Shown here: positions 55,416 to 64,000 of the stretch, piece by piece
Layout: the number at the start of each line of letters is the position of its first letter
Position numbering within the stretch: the first letter of the stretch is position 1
Assembly (NCBI RefSeq): GCF_014646235.1
Contig: NZ_BMNB01000009.1
Location: forward strand, 168,109-232,108
DNA length: 64,000 nucleotides
Reading direction: 5' to 3'
Source: Micromonospora sonchi
GTDB lineage: Bacteria > Actinomycetota > Actinomycetes > Mycobacteriales > Micromonosporaceae
Position numbers and translations under genes: made by a program
The notes under the pieces: model-generated
Database searches by the model: none
What the model saw: the letters and a program-made list of their open reading frames with translations, nothing else
What the model was told of the DNA's origin: nothing

Positions 55416-56147
55416 TCAGTGTGCGTACACGGACAGCTCCCACAGGGAGAAGCCGTAGGAGGTGCCTCGGGTGAGGCCGACCATCCGCACGTAGCGGGCC
55501 TGCTGCGGGGCGAAGGCAGCCACGTCGGTGCCGCCGTCACCGGCCGTGGTCGACCAGACCTGCCGCCAGGTCGTCCCGTCGGTGGAGACCTCGATTCGGT
55601 ACGACCGGGCGTACGCCGCCTCCCAGGCCAGGATCACCCGGCCGACCTGCCGTACGCCGCCCAGGTCCACCCTGATCCACTGGTTGTCGGACCAGGAACT
55701 GGCCCAGCGGGTGCCCAGGTCACCGTCGACGGCACGGGCCGCCGGGTAGAGCAGTTGGTTGCTGGAGGCCGTCACCGGCCGCCCGACGGCCAGGTTCGTC
55801 AGGTCGGCGCCGCGTCGGGCCGGGAACGAGACCACCTGCTGGTAGGTGGGGCGGTTCTGCCAGGCGATGGTGGCGTGCTTGATCCCGCCCAGCGGGGACT
55901 GGATGATCGCGTCCGCGCACCACTGGTCGCCGGCGGCGCAACTGCCGTCGCCCGGGTAGGTGGTGGCGGCCGGTGTGGTCGCCGCCGTGCGCAGGGTGTC
56001 GAGCAGGATCTGCCGGCAGGAGATCAGGTCGCCGCCGCCGCAGAAGGTACGCCCGAGACCGCCGGCGACCGGGTCGCCGAGGACCGCCCGCAGGTCCTTG
56101 TCGACGTAGCCCCACCAGCCGTACTGGAAGGCATGCCGCATTGGAAG
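55416..56147 (-). pseudogene. Truncated penicillin acylase family protein with F5/8-type domain
   Basis: The remaining 240 codons match the C-terminus of the penicillin acylase family: AFQYGWWGYVDKDLRAVLG, GLGRTFCGGGDL, CAAGDQWCAD and LGGIKHATIAWQNRPTYQQV. A discoidin-like F5/8 C domain follows (VGRPVTASSNQLLYPAARAV, RYVRMVGLTRGT). Everything before is missing: about 500 residues with the catalytic N-terminal nucleophile. Upstream DNA leads straight into the uvrC promoter, so the 5' end was deleted. A product is unlikely. Confidence 0.8.
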
Positions 56148-56234
56148 ACGTCAATCGCTCCGGGTGGGCGTATCAGTCGGAACCGGGCCAGAAGTCGACA
56201 ATCATGGTCAATCCGGGCTGTCGGGGGCGCCGAC

Positions 56235-56240
56235 TAGTCT
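56235..56240 (+). promoter_or_regulatory. -10 box of leaderless uvrC
   Basis: TAGTCT lies 6 nt before GTG 56247. No -35 is clear. Confidence 0.6.
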
Positions 56241-56246
56241 CGAAGC

Positions 56247-58178
56247 GTGGCTGATCCGTCGACCTACCGTCCCGCCGCCGGCACCATCCCCGAGTCGCCG
56301 GGGGTCTACCGCTTCTACGACGGCACCGGCCGGGTGATCTACGTCGGCAAGGCCCGCAACCTGCGCAGCCGGCTCAACTCGTATTTCGCCGACCTGCTCG
56401 GGCTGCACGAGCGGACCCGGCAGATGGTCACCACGGCCGAGGCGGTCGACTGGGTCACCGTGGGCACCGAGGTCGAGGCGCTCCAGCTCGAATACACCTG
56501 GATCAAGCAGTACGACCCGAGGTTCAACGTCCGCTACCGCGACGACAAGTCCTACCCCTACCTGGCCGTCACCCTCGACGAGGAGTACCCGCGGTTGCAG
56601 GTGATGCGCGGCGCCAAGCGCAAGGGGGTGCGCTACTTCGGGCCGTACTCGCACGCCTGGGCGATCCGCGAGACGCTCGACCTGCTGCTGCGGGTCTTCC
56701 CCGCGCGGACCTGCTCCGCCGGGGTGTTCAAGCGGGCCGGCCAGGTCGGTCGACCCTGTCTGCTCGGCTACATCGGCAAGTGCTCGGCACCCTGCGTGGG
56801 CAGCGTCAGCGCGCAGCGGCACCGCGAGATCGTCGACGACTTCTGCGACTTCATGGCCGGGCGCACCGACACCATGGTGCGCAAGCTGGAGCGCGAGATG
56901 GCCGAGGCCAGCGCGGAGCTGGAGTTCGAGCGGGCGGCGCGGCTGCGCGACGACGTCGCCGCGCTGCGGCGGGCGATGGAGAAGCAGACGGTGGTGCTCG
57001 GCGACGGCACCGACGCCGACGTGGTCGCCTTCGCCGACGACCCCCTCGAAGCCGCGGTGCAGGTCTTCCACGTACGCGGCGGCCGGGTACGCGGCCAGCG
57101 CGGCTGGGTGGTGGAGAAGACCGAGGCGCTTACCATCGGCGACCTGGTGCACCACTTCTGCACGCAGGTCTACGGCGGCGAGCAGGGTGAGACCGACGTG
57201 CCCCGCGAACTGCTGGTGCCGGAGCTGCCCGCCGACGCCGACGCGCTGGCCGACTGGCTCTCCGCCCACCGGGGCAGCCGGGTGACGCTGCGGGTGCCGC
57301 AGCGTGGTGACAAGCGCGCCCTGCTGGAGACGGTCGGGCGCAACGCCACCGGCGCCCTCGCCCGGCACAAGCTCAAGCGGGCCGGCGACCTGACCACCCG
57401 CAGCAAGGCGCTCGACGAGATCAGCGAGGCGCTGGGCATGCGCACCGCGCCGTTGCGCATCGAGTGCTTCGACGTCTCGCAGATCCAGGGCACCGACGTG
57501 GTGGCGAGCATGGTCGTCTTCGAGGACGGGCTGCCCCGCAAGAGCGAATACCGCCGGTTCATCGTCCGGGGTGCCACCGACGATCTCTCGGCGATGTCCG
57601 AGGTGCTGCGCCGCCGCTTCGCCCGCTACCTCGACGCCCGCGCGGAGACCGGCGAGATCGGCGAGGAGACCGCGGCGGACCCGGACCGTCCCGGGGTCGA
57701 CCCGACCACCGGGCGCCCGCGCAAGTTCGCGTACCCCCCGCAGTTGGTGGTGGTCGACGGCGGCGCGCCGCAGGTGGCCGCCGCCGCGCAGGCCCTCGCC
57801 GAACTGGGCATCGACGACGTGGCGCTCTGCGGCCTGGCCAAGCGGCTGGAGGAGGTGTGGCTGCCCGACGACGACTTCCCGGTCATCCTGCCGCGCACCT
57901 CGGAGGGGCTCTACCTGCTGCAACGGGTACGCGACGAGGCGCACCGGTTCGCCATCACCTTCCACCGGCAGCGCCGCTCCAAGCGGATGACCGCCTCCGC
58001 GCTGGACAACGTCCCCGGTCTGGGCGAGGTACGCCGCAAGGCCCTGCTGCGCCATTTCGGCTCGCTCAAGCGCCTCTCCGCCGCCACCGTGGAGGAGATC
58101 ACCGAGGTCCCCGGCATCGGCCCCCGCACCGCCGAGGCCATCCTGACCGCACTCACCCCCCCAGCCAACCCCGGTTGA
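56247..58178 (+). CDS. uvrC: Excinuclease ABC subunit UvrC
   Basis: A 643-residue nuclease that makes both incisions of excision repair. The GIY-YIG domain (about 15-95) has [20 protein letters not shown], the first-cut nuclease. A UVR motif ([20 protein letters not shown]) binds UvrB. The RNase H-like domain (about 380-560) makes the other cut, and a helix-hairpin-helix end ([30 protein letters not shown]) binds DNA. The stop codon TGA is part of the palindromic repeat at 58174. GTG 56247 is leaderless. Confidence 0.97.
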   Translation: MADPSTYRPAAGTIPESPGVYRFYDGTGRVIYVGKARNLRSRLNSYFADLLGLHERTRQMVTTAEAVDWVTVGTEVEALQLEYTWIKQYDPRFNVRYRDDKSYPYLAVTLDEEYPRLQVMRGAKRKGVRYFGPYSHAWAIRETLDLLLRVFPARTCSAGVFKRAGQVGRPCLLGYIGKCSAPCVGSVSAQRHREIVDDFCDFMAGRTDTMVRKLEREMAEASAELEFERAARLRDDVAALRRAMEKQTVVLGDGTDADVVAFADDPLEAAVQVFHVRGGRVRGQRGWVVEKTEALTIGDLVHHFCTQVYGGEQGETDVPRELLVPELPADADALADWLSAHRGSRVTLRVPQRGDKRALLETVGRNATGALARHKLKRAGDLTTRSKALDEISEALGMRTAPLRIECFDVSQIQGTDVVASMVVFEDGLPRKSEYRRFIVRGATDDLSAMSEVLRRRFARYLDARAETGEIGEETAADPDRPGVDPTTGRPRKFAYPPQLVVVDGGAPQVAAAAQALAELGIDDVALCGLAKRLEEVWLPDDDFPVILPRTSEGLYLLQRVRDEAHRFAITFHRQRRSKRMTASALDNVPGLGEVRRKALLRHFGSLKRLSAATVEEITEVPGIGPRTAEAILTALTPPANPG

Positions 58179-58234
58179 TCATGAGGTTAGCGGCAGTCAG
58201 AGAGATCGACTTCGCCGCTAACCTCATGATCAAT
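58174..58234. repeat. 61-bp dispersed palindrome, copy 3, overlapping two stop codons
   Basis: Arms pair over 20-21 bp (58174-58194 and 58214-58234, last base pair mismatched). The left arm contains the uvrC stop TGA (58176-58178) and the right arm the recQ stop TGA (58230-58232, minus strand). The loop is longer than in copies 1 and 2, since the right arm lacks part of the GCAGT end. The spacing is nevertheless 61 bp overall. Confidence 0.9.
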
Positions 58235-60125
58235 CTTGTGGGGGTTGGGCTAGGACGGTGAGGATCTGCTCGCCGTACTTGGCCAGTTTGGCCTCGCCGA
58301 CACCGTTGATCCCGGAGAGGTCGGTCAGGGAGGTGGGAGGGGTGGCGGCGATCTGCCGCAGCGTGGCGTCGTGGAAGACGACGTACGCGGGGACGCCCTG
58401 CTCCTTCGCGGTCGCCGCCCGCCAGGCGCGCAGCCGCTCGAACGTGCCGGCCGCCTCGGCGGGCAGCTCCGCGACCATGGTGGCCGCGCCCCGGGGCTTG
58501 GCCGCCCGCGCCGTCCGCGCCGGGCGGGCCGGCTCGCGACGCAGCATCACCGTACGCCGCTTGCCGAGCACCTCGGCGCTGGCGTCGGTGAGGGCCAGCG
58601 TGCCGTAGTCGCCCTCGACCGCGAGCAGCCCCTCGGCGAGCAGTTGCCGCACCACGCCGCGCCACTCCGCCTCGCTCAGCTCATCACCGATGCCGAAGAC
58701 CGTCAGCGCGTCGTGCCGGTGCTGGACGATCTTGTCGGTGCTGCGGCCCAGCAGGATGTCGACGCAGTGCCCGGCCCCGAAGCGCTGATTGCGCTCCCGG
58801 TCCAGCCGGAACACCGTGGAGAGCAGCTTCTGCGCGGCCACCGTGCCGTCCCACGACTCGGGCGGCTCCAGGCAGGTGTCGCAGTTGCCGCAACCGCCGG
58901 TGGCCGGCTCGCCGAAGTACTCCAGCAGCTGCGCCCGGCGGCAGCGGACCGTCTCGCAGAGCGCCAGCATCGCGTCGAGGTGGGCGGCGAGGTTACGTCG
59001 GTGGGCCAGGTCGCCCTCCGAGGTGTCGATCATCTTGCGCTGCTGCACGACGTCCTGGAGCCCGTATGCCAGCCAGGCCGTCGACGGCAACCCGTCCCGG
59101 CCGGCGCGGCCGGTCTCCTGGTAGTAGCCCTCGACCGACTTGGGCAGGTCGAGGTGGGCGACGAAGCGTACGTCCGGCTTGTCGATGCCCATGCCGAAGG
59201 CGATCGTGGCCACCATCACCACGCCGTCGGCACGCAGGAACCGCTGCTGGTTCGCGGCGCGGGTCGCGGCGTCCAGACCGGCGTGGTACGGCAGCGCGTC
59301 GACGCCGTTGGCGACCAGGAACTCGGCGGTCTTCTCCACCGAGGCGCGGGACAGGCAGTAGACGATCCCGGCATCGTCGGGATGCTCGTCGCGCAGCAGG
59401 GCCAGCAACTGCTTGCGAGGCTCCCGCTTCGGCGCGATCCGGTACTGGATGTTGGGCCGGTCGAAGCTGGCCACGAAGTGCCGCGCCTCGGTCAGCGACA
59501 GCCGGGTGGCGATCTCGGCCCGGGTGGCGCTGGTGGCGGTGGCGGTCAGCGCGATGCGCGGCACCCCCGGCCAGCGCTCGTGCAGCATCGACAGGTTCAG
59601 GTAGTCCGGCCGGAAGTCGTGCCCCCACTGCGACACGCAGTGCGCCTCGTCGATGGCGAACAGGCTGATCCGGCCCCGCTCCAGCAGGCTCAGCGTGGCC
59701 CGGCTGGCCAGCGCCTCCGGCGCGAGGTAGAGCAGGTCGATCTCCCCGGCCACGAACTCCGCCTCGACCAGCCGACGGGTGTCCAGATCGAGCGTGGAGT
59801 TGAGGAAGCCGGCCCGGACCCCGACCGCGGTCAGCGCGTCCACCTGGTCCTGCATCAACGCGATCAGCGGCGAGATCACCACGGCGACGCCGTCGCGCAC
59901 CAGCGCCGGGATCTGGTAGCACAGCGACTTGCCACCGCCGGTCGGCATCAGCACCAGCGCGTCCCCGCCGCCCACCACGTGGTCGATCACCTCGTGCTGG
60001 AAGCCGCGGAAGGAGTCGTACCCGAAGACCCGCCGCAGCACGTCCAGCGCCGCTGTCACCTTCTCGCCAGTGGGCGCGTCGGAGGTGGCCAGGTCGGTGA
60101 TGCTCACGTCGGCGGGGGAGACCAT
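58230..60125 (-). CDS. recQ: ATP-dependent DNA helicase RecQ
   Basis: A 631-residue 3'-5' helicase. Walker A is [12 protein letters not shown] (about 59-70), [17 protein letters not shown] is the DEAH and aromatic-rich loop, and QETGRAGRD (motif VI). The zinc-binding region has [12 protein letters not shown] and [11 protein letters not shown]; a winged helix follows and an HRDC domain ends the protein ([20 protein letters not shown]). It helps restart forks and recombination. ATG 60125 has a TANNNT box 6 nt upstream, so it is leaderless. Its stop is inside a palindrome shared with uvrC. Confidence 0.96.
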   Translation of the reverse strand: MVSPADVSITDLATSDAPTGEKVTAALDVLRRVFGYDSFRGFQHEVIDHVVGGGDALVLMPTGGGKSLCYQIPALVRDGVAVVISPLIALMQDQVDALTAVGVRAGFLNSTLDLDTRRLVEAEFVAGEIDLLYLAPEALASRATLSLLERGRISLFAIDEAHCVSQWGHDFRPDYLNLSMLHERWPGVPRIALTATATSATRAEIATRLSLTEARHFVASFDRPNIQYRIAPKREPRKQLLALLRDEHPDDAGIVYCLSRASVEKTAEFLVANGVDALPYHAGLDAATRAANQQRFLRADGVVMVATIAFGMGIDKPDVRFVAHLDLPKSVEGYYQETGRAGRDGLPSTAWLAYGLQDVVQQRKMIDTSEGDLAHRRNLAAHLDAMLALCETVRCRRAQLLEYFGEPATGGCGNCDTCLEPPESWDGTVAAQKLLSTVFRLDRERNQRFGAGHCVDILLGRSTDKIVQHRHDALTVFGIGDELSEAEWRGVVRQLLAEGLLAVEGDYGTLALTDASAEVLGKRRTVMLRREPARPARTARAAKPRGAATMVAELPAEAAGTFERLRAWRAATAKEQGVPAYVVFHDATLRQIAATPPTSLTDLSGINGVGEAKLAKYGEQILTVLAQPPQD

Positions 60126-60228
60126 CCGAGGATTCTACGAGCCCACCCCGCTGGCTGGCGGACGCCAGCTCCGGCCGAGGCCAACGCTGCCCTGCCCGTT
60201 CCCTGCTGCGCACTTGTTGATGGGAACC
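60126..60228 (-). pseudogene. Possible remnant of a DUF5615-type toxin gene
   Basis: A GTG overlaps the DUF433 stop (GTGA) and reads VRFPSTSAQQGTGRAALASA, weakly like the opening of DUF5615 PIN-like toxins (VRFLVDA.LP.AL..AGHDA). The similarity fades and the recQ promoter follows. DUF433 genes are often followed by such a toxin. The assignment is weak. Confidence 0.25.
60132..60137 (-). promoter_or_regulatory. -10 box of leaderless recQ
   Basis: TAGAAT on the minus strand lies 6 nt before ATG 60125. Confidence 0.6.
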
Positions 60229-60456
60229 TCACGCGGTCATCCTCACGGTTAGCTCACGTTCGTCGACTGCTGAGGCGGCGAACCGCAACGCGGCGAGGAT
60301 GTCCTCGTGGCTCAGCGTCGGGTAGTCCTCAAGGATGTCATCAGCGGTGTGTCCCTGACCCAGCAGACCGACGATGATCGTGACGGGAATTCGAGTCCCC
60401 GAAATGCACGGGATCCCGCCCATTGTTCGGTGACCGATCGAGATCCGGTTCTGCAT
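60229..60456 (-). CDS. DUF433 antitoxin-like protein
   Basis: A 75-residue DUF433 protein: MGGIPCISGTRIPVTIIVGL, then ILEDYPTLSHEDILAALRFAA, the family's helix-turn-helix-like core. In other bacteria DUF433 is the antitoxin of a pair with a PIN-like DUF5615 toxin. Here only a doubtful toxin remnant follows, so it may be an orphan. ATG 60456 is the likely start. No palindromic operator is obvious. Confidence 0.88.
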   Translation of the reverse strand: MQNRISIGHRTMGGIPCISGTRIPVTIIVGLLGQGHTADDILEDYPTLSHEDILAALRFAASAVDERELTVRMTA

Positions 60457-60538
60457 TACGTCATCATCACCCGTGACGGGTGCCCTTCATGAGCGCCATA
60501 CCGAACGCGGCATGGTCGGTGTGCGGCTGGAGCAGCCA

Positions 60539-61063
60539 TCACTGCCCGCCGTCGCTGTCGCCCCAGCTCAGGCCATTGACACCGGCCGCGCGGTGGAAAC
60601 CGGGATGCCCGGTGACGTCCATGCAGATCTCGTCGTCGGGGCCGATCCGGCCGCAGAACACCGGCTCGACATGGTTCCAGGCGTCGGCCCGGGACAGCAG
60701 CGCCGCACCGGCCGGCAGTTCCGGGCGAAGGATGGTCAGTCCCTCCGTGTAGACGACCGCCTGCTCCCGGGCCTCCTCGGGATCGGGGGCCAGGTAGGTC
60801 AGGTGCAACGTCCAGCGGCGGGGAAACCGGCCCGCGTTGGTGGGCGGCTGGCCGCCCGACCGCCGCTCGCGCTCCGTCGTGTATCGGTCGACCAGCGCAT
60901 CGACGTACGACGAGAGGGCGCTCGGCCTGGTCAGCGCGTGGGCGATAGCGGCCCGCTGCCGCTCGGACACGTCAGCCCCATTCAGTACGGCGGACAGCTC
61001 TTCCTGGAACCCAGCGCCCCGCTCGACCCGCCGCCCCCACCGCGACGATCGGTTGTCATTCAT
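60539..61063 (-). CDS. Hypothetical protein
   Basis: I do not recognise this 174-residue protein. It is charged, has no signal peptide or membrane segment, and has a block RRWTLHLTYLAPDPEEAREQ and AWNHVEPVFCGRIGPDDEIC. It contains a single YTTERERRSGG basic stretch. It is divergent from the Scr1-type regulator with about 160 bp between starts, so it may be its target. The function is unknown. Confidence 0.65.
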   Translation of the reverse strand: MNDNRSSRWGRRVERGAGFQEELSAVLNGADVSERQRAAIAHALTRPSALSSYVDALVDRYTTERERRSGGQPPTNAGRFPRRWTLHLTYLAPDPEEAREQAVVYTEGLTILRPELPAGAALLSRADAWNHVEPVFCGRIGPDDEICMDVTGHPGFHRAAGVNGLSWGDSDGGQ

Positions 61064-61221
61064 GGCCTACCCCTGACCTCGGTTGGTCTGCTTACAGCCC
61101 CGAGGCATTGAGCCTGCACTATGACAAGAGATCTTGCAACGTAGCAGCATTGAGTGTTGGATTGAATGCTCGTACTTCTTCTGGTTCCCTGTCCCTGTCC
61201 CTGTTCGGCGGAGGTGCAGTC

Positions 61222-62076
61222 ATGGCGTCACCAGCGAGTCCAACCATTCGTGCTCGCCGGCTACGGCGTGAACTCCGGCGGTTGCGTGATCAGCGAGGGC
61301 TGACCGTTGATGAGGTGGCGCGCGAGGTGGGGTGGCACCGTGCGAAGGTCATCCGCATCGAGCAGGGCCACAGTGGAGTCGCCGTGGATGGCCTACGGAA
61401 GCTCCTGGATCTCTACGCGGCGTCCCCAGAGGAGCGGGACACGTTGGGCGGCCTCGCCCGCCAAGCCCGCCAGAAGGGCTGGTGGAGTTCCTACGGCGAT
61501 GTTCTGCACGATGACTACGTAGGCTTCGAGGCGGAGGCGACCTCGATCAGCACATTCCAGAGCCTCTACATCCCCGGCTTGTTGCAGACCGAGCAGTATG
61601 CGCGAGCAATCGTCCATGCCGGTCGGACACCCGCCAACCCGGATGAGGTCGACCGGGTCATCGCGGCACGGCAGGCTCGGAAAGTTTTGCTCACGCGCGA
61701 CGTACCGCCGAAGCTCTGGATCGTGCTTGACGAGGCTGCGGTGCGGCGGGTGGTTGGCGGTGCCGAGGTCATGAGAGCTCAGTTGACCCGCGTCATCGAG
61801 GCGTGCCAGCTGCCGACCGTTGAGATCCAGGTGCTGCCCTTCGTCGCGGGCGCGCATGCCTCAATGGGCGGGGCCTTCACGATCCTCGACTACGCACAAC
61901 CGGCGCTCGACCCGACCATCGTCTACGTCGACAACGACACCAACACACTTCTGCTTGAAGAGGATCAGCAGGTGACGCGATATAAACTCGTCTTCGACCA
62001 CCTGCGAGCGAAGGCGCTCGACCCTGACCAGTCCGCCAAGTTCCTCGTCAGGGTGTCCGCCGAGCTGCATGACTAA
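61222..62076 (+). CDS. Scr1/DUF5753 helix-turn-helix regulator (with DUF397 partner)
   Basis: A 284-residue regulator with an Xre-type N-terminus (RRELRRLRDQRGLTVDEVAR, VGWHRAKVIRIEQGH) and DUF5753 domain (TSISTFQSLYIPGLLQTEQYA, LPTVEIQVLPFVAGAHAS). It has the same design as the gene at 33319 but different sequence. ATG 61222 has GGAGGTG 7 nt upstream. The DUF397 gene starts 23 bp after its stop, as in Scr1-Scr2 pairs; an ATG at 62069 would overlap it. Such pairs regulate development or secondary metabolism in streptomycetes. Confidence 0.92.
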   Translation: MASPASPTIRARRLRRELRRLRDQRGLTVDEVAREVGWHRAKVIRIEQGHSGVAVDGLRKLLDLYAASPEERDTLGGLARQARQKGWWSSYGDVLHDDYVGFEAEATSISTFQSLYIPGLLQTEQYARAIVHAGRTPANPDEVDRVIAARQARKVLLTRDVPPKLWIVLDEAAVRRVVGGAEVMRAQLTRVIEACQLPTVEIQVLPFVAGAHASMGGAFTILDYAQPALDPTIVYVDNDTNTLLLEEDQQVTRYKLVFDHLRAKALDPDQSAKFLVRVSAELHD

Positions 62077-62098
62077 GTCTGGCTTGAGGAGCACTGTG

Positions 62099-62290
62099 AT
62101 GACTGGGCGTGACCTTCAGAATGTGACCTGGCGGAAGAGTTCCCGCAGCAGTGCCAACGGATCCGACTGCGTTGAGGTGGCGGAGGCGGTTGGCGGGCTG
62201 GCGGTGCGGGACTCGAAGGATCCGGCGGGGGCGGTGTTGCGCTTCGAGCGGGATGCTTGGTCGGCGTTCGTGGCCGGGTTGCGCGCCTGA
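62099..62290 (+). CDS. DUF397 domain protein (Scr2-like)
   Basis: A 63-residue DUF397 protein: VTWRKSSRSSANGSDCVEVAE, AVRDSKDPAGAVLRFERDAW. This is the small partner of the DUF5753 regulator just upstream. In such pairs it binds or antagonises the regulator. ATG 62099 has GAGGAG 7 nt upstream. Confidence 0.9.
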   Translation: MTGRDLQNVTWRKSSRSSANGSDCVEVAEAVGGLAVRDSKDPAGAVLRFERDAWSAFVAGLRA

Positions 62291-62309
62291 GCTTGGCTCC
62301 CTCGATCGT

Positions 62310-62358
62310 TGACGCTTCAGCAGGTGTCGCATCGGCGTGTCGAGTAGCTGAAGCGTCA
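62310..62358. terminator. Inverted repeat after DUF397
   Basis: TGACGCTTCAGC (62310-62321) and GCTGAAGCGTCA (62347-62358) are a perfect 12-bp pair around a 25-bp loop. It is a probable terminator of the regulator-DUF397 unit. No U-tract is seen. Confidence 0.65.
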
Positions 62359-62392
62359 GGCTTCGAGTTGGGAGCGGTCGTCGGCACGCATC

Positions 62393-62398
62393 TACGCT
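62393..62398 (+). promoter_or_regulatory. -10 box of leaderless methyltransferase
   Basis: TACGCT lies 6 nt before GTG 62405. Confidence 0.5.
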
Positions 62399-62404
62399 CT
62401 TGCA

Positions 62405-63055
62405 GTGGATGATTTGAGCGAACTGCTGCGCGAGCAGGCTGTGTACTACCGCACTCACGCCGGCGAGTACGACCTGGCGTATGAAGCCAACGAGGAGTTG
62501 CGCTCACTGGAGATGTTGACAGATGGGCTTCCTATCGCCGGAGATGTCCTGGAACTGGCGTGCGGCACCGGCCAGTGGACCAGCCTGTTGGCGAGGCGCG
62601 GGCACAGGGTGACTGCCGTCGACGGCTCTCCGGAGATGTTGAGTCGCGCCAGAAAGCGGACCGCCGGTCTGGCTGTGGAGTTCGTCGAGGCGGACCTGTT
62701 CGCCTGGCAGCCACCGCAGCAGTTTGACACCGTGTTCTTCGGGTTTTGGCTGTCCCATGTGCCGCCGCAGCGATTCGGCGACTTCTGGGATCTGGTACGG
62801 AGAGCGTTGCGTCCGGCGGGGCAGGCGTGCTTCGTTGACTCCGGTCCGGGTGATGCTGCAAACGAGGAGGTACTCGTAGGGCAGCCAGCGCCAGCGGTGC
62901 TACGCCCTCTGGGCAACGGCGGCACGCGCCGGGTCGTGAAGGTCTTCCACGAACCAAGTGATCTTGCGAAGGCGCTCGAAGGGATTGGCTGGTCCGCGCG
63001 TATCTGGCCGGTCGGGGCGACGCTGATCGCTGGGTCTGCCATGCCACAGGGGTAG
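62405..63055 (+). CDS. Class I SAM-dependent methyltransferase
   Basis: A 216-residue methyltransferase with motif I VLELACGTGQWTSLLARRG (about 48-66), AVDGSPEMLSRARKR, FVEADLFAWQPPQQFDTVFF and RRALRPAGQACFVDSG. The acceptor is unknown. It looks leaderless. It lies downstream of the Scr1/DUF397 pair in an accessory patch. The GC and codon use seem slightly lower than the core genes but I did not measure them. Confidence 0.9.
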   Translation: MDDLSELLREQAVYYRTHAGEYDLAYEANEELRSLEMLTDGLPIAGDVLELACGTGQWTSLLARRGHRVTAVDGSPEMLSRARKRTAGLAVEFVEADLFAWQPPQQFDTVFFGFWLSHVPPQRFGDFWDLVRRALRPAGQACFVDSGPGDAANEEVLVGQPAPAVLRPLGNGGTRRVVKVFHEPSDLAKALEGIGWSARIWPVGATLIAGSAMPQG

Positions 63056-63126
63056 CCCAGCACGAGTTTCAGCCAGCGCGCTCAGTGCATTGTTCTCAGC
63101 ACGTTCGGCCGCCGGTGCCGCCTCTG

Positions 63127-63310
63127 GTGACGTACACAGGATGCACCTGGATCTGCGCGTACCCGACCTTGAGGCGGAGGTGGCCAGACTGGTGTCTCTG
63201 GGGGCGCGGTGCCTCACGGAGAGTCTCATCGAAGAAGGCGGCTGGGCCCCCACGTCCTCGCCGACCCCGACGGCAACGAATTCTGTGGTGCTGCGGCCAC
63301 CCACGGCACC
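63127..63310 (+). pseudogene. VOC (glyoxalase-like) gene remnant
   Basis: Fragments read VHRMHLDLRVPDLEAEVARL and SLGARCLTESLIEEGGW, then in a second frame HVLADPDGNEFC, then back in the first frame VVLRPPT. These are the C-terminal half of a VOC-fold protein. The N-terminal half is missing and there are two frameshifts. It is not functional. Confidence 0.75.
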
Positions 63311-63407
63311 CACCGACCACTGGTCCGCACCACGGGCTGGGTTCCACCGCGCCACGCGCGGCATGAGCGGAGGTACGGGTTCGCGCCTGTCTGGCAGTGT
63401 TGATCGG

Positions 63408-63929
63408 ATGGACCTGACGGAGAAGTTCGAGTGGCGCGGACGTGAAGTTCGCTGGTGTCGGACGGGTGCCGGGCCCGATGTGGTTTTCTGCCATGGCACT
63501 CCATGGTCCTCCCAGGTGTGGGCCCCGTACGCCAAGGCGCTGAGCGACAGGTTCCGGGTTCATCTTTGGGACATGCCCGGTTACGGACAGTCCTCGAAGT
63601 CTCCAGATCACCGAGTGTCGCTGGACGTCCAGGGTGAGCTCCTGGCCGACCTTGTCGCGCATTGGGATCTACAGTCTCCACACGTCGTTGCCCACGACTA
63701 CGGCGGTGCCGTCGCGCTGAGGGCTCTCCTTTTGAACGGCTGTGCGTTCGCATCGTTGGCGCTGGTCGACGTGGTGGCGCTGGCTCCTTGGGGGTCGGAC
63801 TTCTTCCGGCTTGTGCGCGAGCAGGCGGAAGTTTTCAGCGCGCTTCCCAACGCCGTGCACGAGGGGGTACTGCGTACGTATTCAGCTTGGGGTAGCCGTT
63901 TGGGGCAACCACGGCCCGGTGGTGAATAG
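63408..63929 (+). pseudogene. Alpha/beta hydrolase truncated at a transposase junction
   Basis: ATG 63408 begins MDLTEKFEWRGREVRWCRTG, then HGTPWSSQVWAPY (oxyanion region), LWDMPGYGQS and VVAHDYGGAVALRALLL, in which the nucleophile elbow has Asp (HDYGG), as in haloalkane dehalogenase and epoxide-hydrolase-like enzymes. Homology runs to about VLRTY near 63880. Then the frame enters transposase DNA and stops at 63929, giving 173 residues instead of about 270. The catalytic His is lost, so the gene is inactive. Confidence 0.8.
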
Positions 63930-64000
63930 TTGCTTGAGCACGTCGAGGGCGTCCATGCCGTGCTTGGCGGCAGTGGACAGGTAAGAACGCAGGGTGGCGA
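63882..64000 (-). pseudogene. Transposase C-terminus, probably IS66-like (runs off window)
   Basis: The minus strand reads ATLRSYLSTAAKHGMDAL then DVLKQLFTTGPWLP to TGA at 63882. The pattern (TLRSYLSTAAKHG, ending GPWLP) resembles the C-terminus of IS66-type transposases. The stop is at the hydrolase junction, leaving no space for a terminal inverted repeat, so a simple insertion is not certain. The rest is outside the window. Confidence 0.5.

Overview
The window is high-GC actinobacterial chromosome, most like Micromonospora or another Micromonosporaceae. The evidence is GTG-rich starts, a mycothiol-dependent-type enzyme, Scr1/DUF397 regulator pairs, many leaderless genes with a TANNNT box 6-7 nt before the start codon, and dispersed palindromes between genes. 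The gene order pyk, tesB, pdtaR, polA, rpsA, coaE, uvrB, MBL hydrolase, uvrA matches, from memory, the conserved Rv1617-Rv1638 core of Mycobacterium tuberculosis with accessory genes inserted. Genus assignment is inference.

Layout. 0-10 kb: end of pyruvate kinase, acyl-CoA thioesterase, Rrf2 regulator, TauE/SafE exporter, aromatic amino acid decarboxylase, a secreted rhamnogalacturonan lyase under a probable LacI-type operator, an LLM flavin enzyme, and an Lrp/AsnC regulator divergent from a trans-sulfuration PLP enzyme. 10-20 kb: tRNA-Leu(CAA) with a LAGLIDADG protein directly downstream, the ANTAR response regulator PdtaR, a five-gene branched-chain amino acid ABC transporter and a three-gene polar amino acid ABC transporter. 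20-34 kb: polA, a decayed patch (SDR remnant, altered histidine phosphatase, frameshifted Uma2 gene), a DUF3140-DUF2945 pair, rpsA, coaE-GrpB fusion, a two-repeat membrane protein and uvrB. 34-45 kb: Scr1-type regulator, TerC, serine hydrolase, typA/bipA, lytic transglycosylase, MMPL transporter divergent from MarR, CocE-type hydrolase, cold-shock protein and DedA.

45-64 kb: a gene split by a 1763-bp IS200/IS605 element whose ends can be placed because the two halves rejoin in frame, then MBL hydrolase, DinB/maleylpyruvate isomerase-like protein, RsgA, UvrA, a Rieske lipoprotein, a penicillin acylase remnant, UvrC and RecQ. The right end is accessory: a DUF433 antitoxin-like gene with no intact toxin, a Scr1/DUF397 pair, a methyltransferase, a VOC remnant, and an alpha/beta hydrolase cut off at a transposase fragment.

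How it works together. UvrA, UvrB, UvrC, PolA and RecQ lie within about 41 kb, and four of the five look leaderless. The two amino acid importers, PdtaR and the Lrp-linked PLP enzyme form a nutrient block. Three near-identical 61-bp palindromes sit at gene ends; the one between uvrC and recQ supplies the stop codons of both genes. I found no CRISPR array, prophage or biosynthetic gene cluster.
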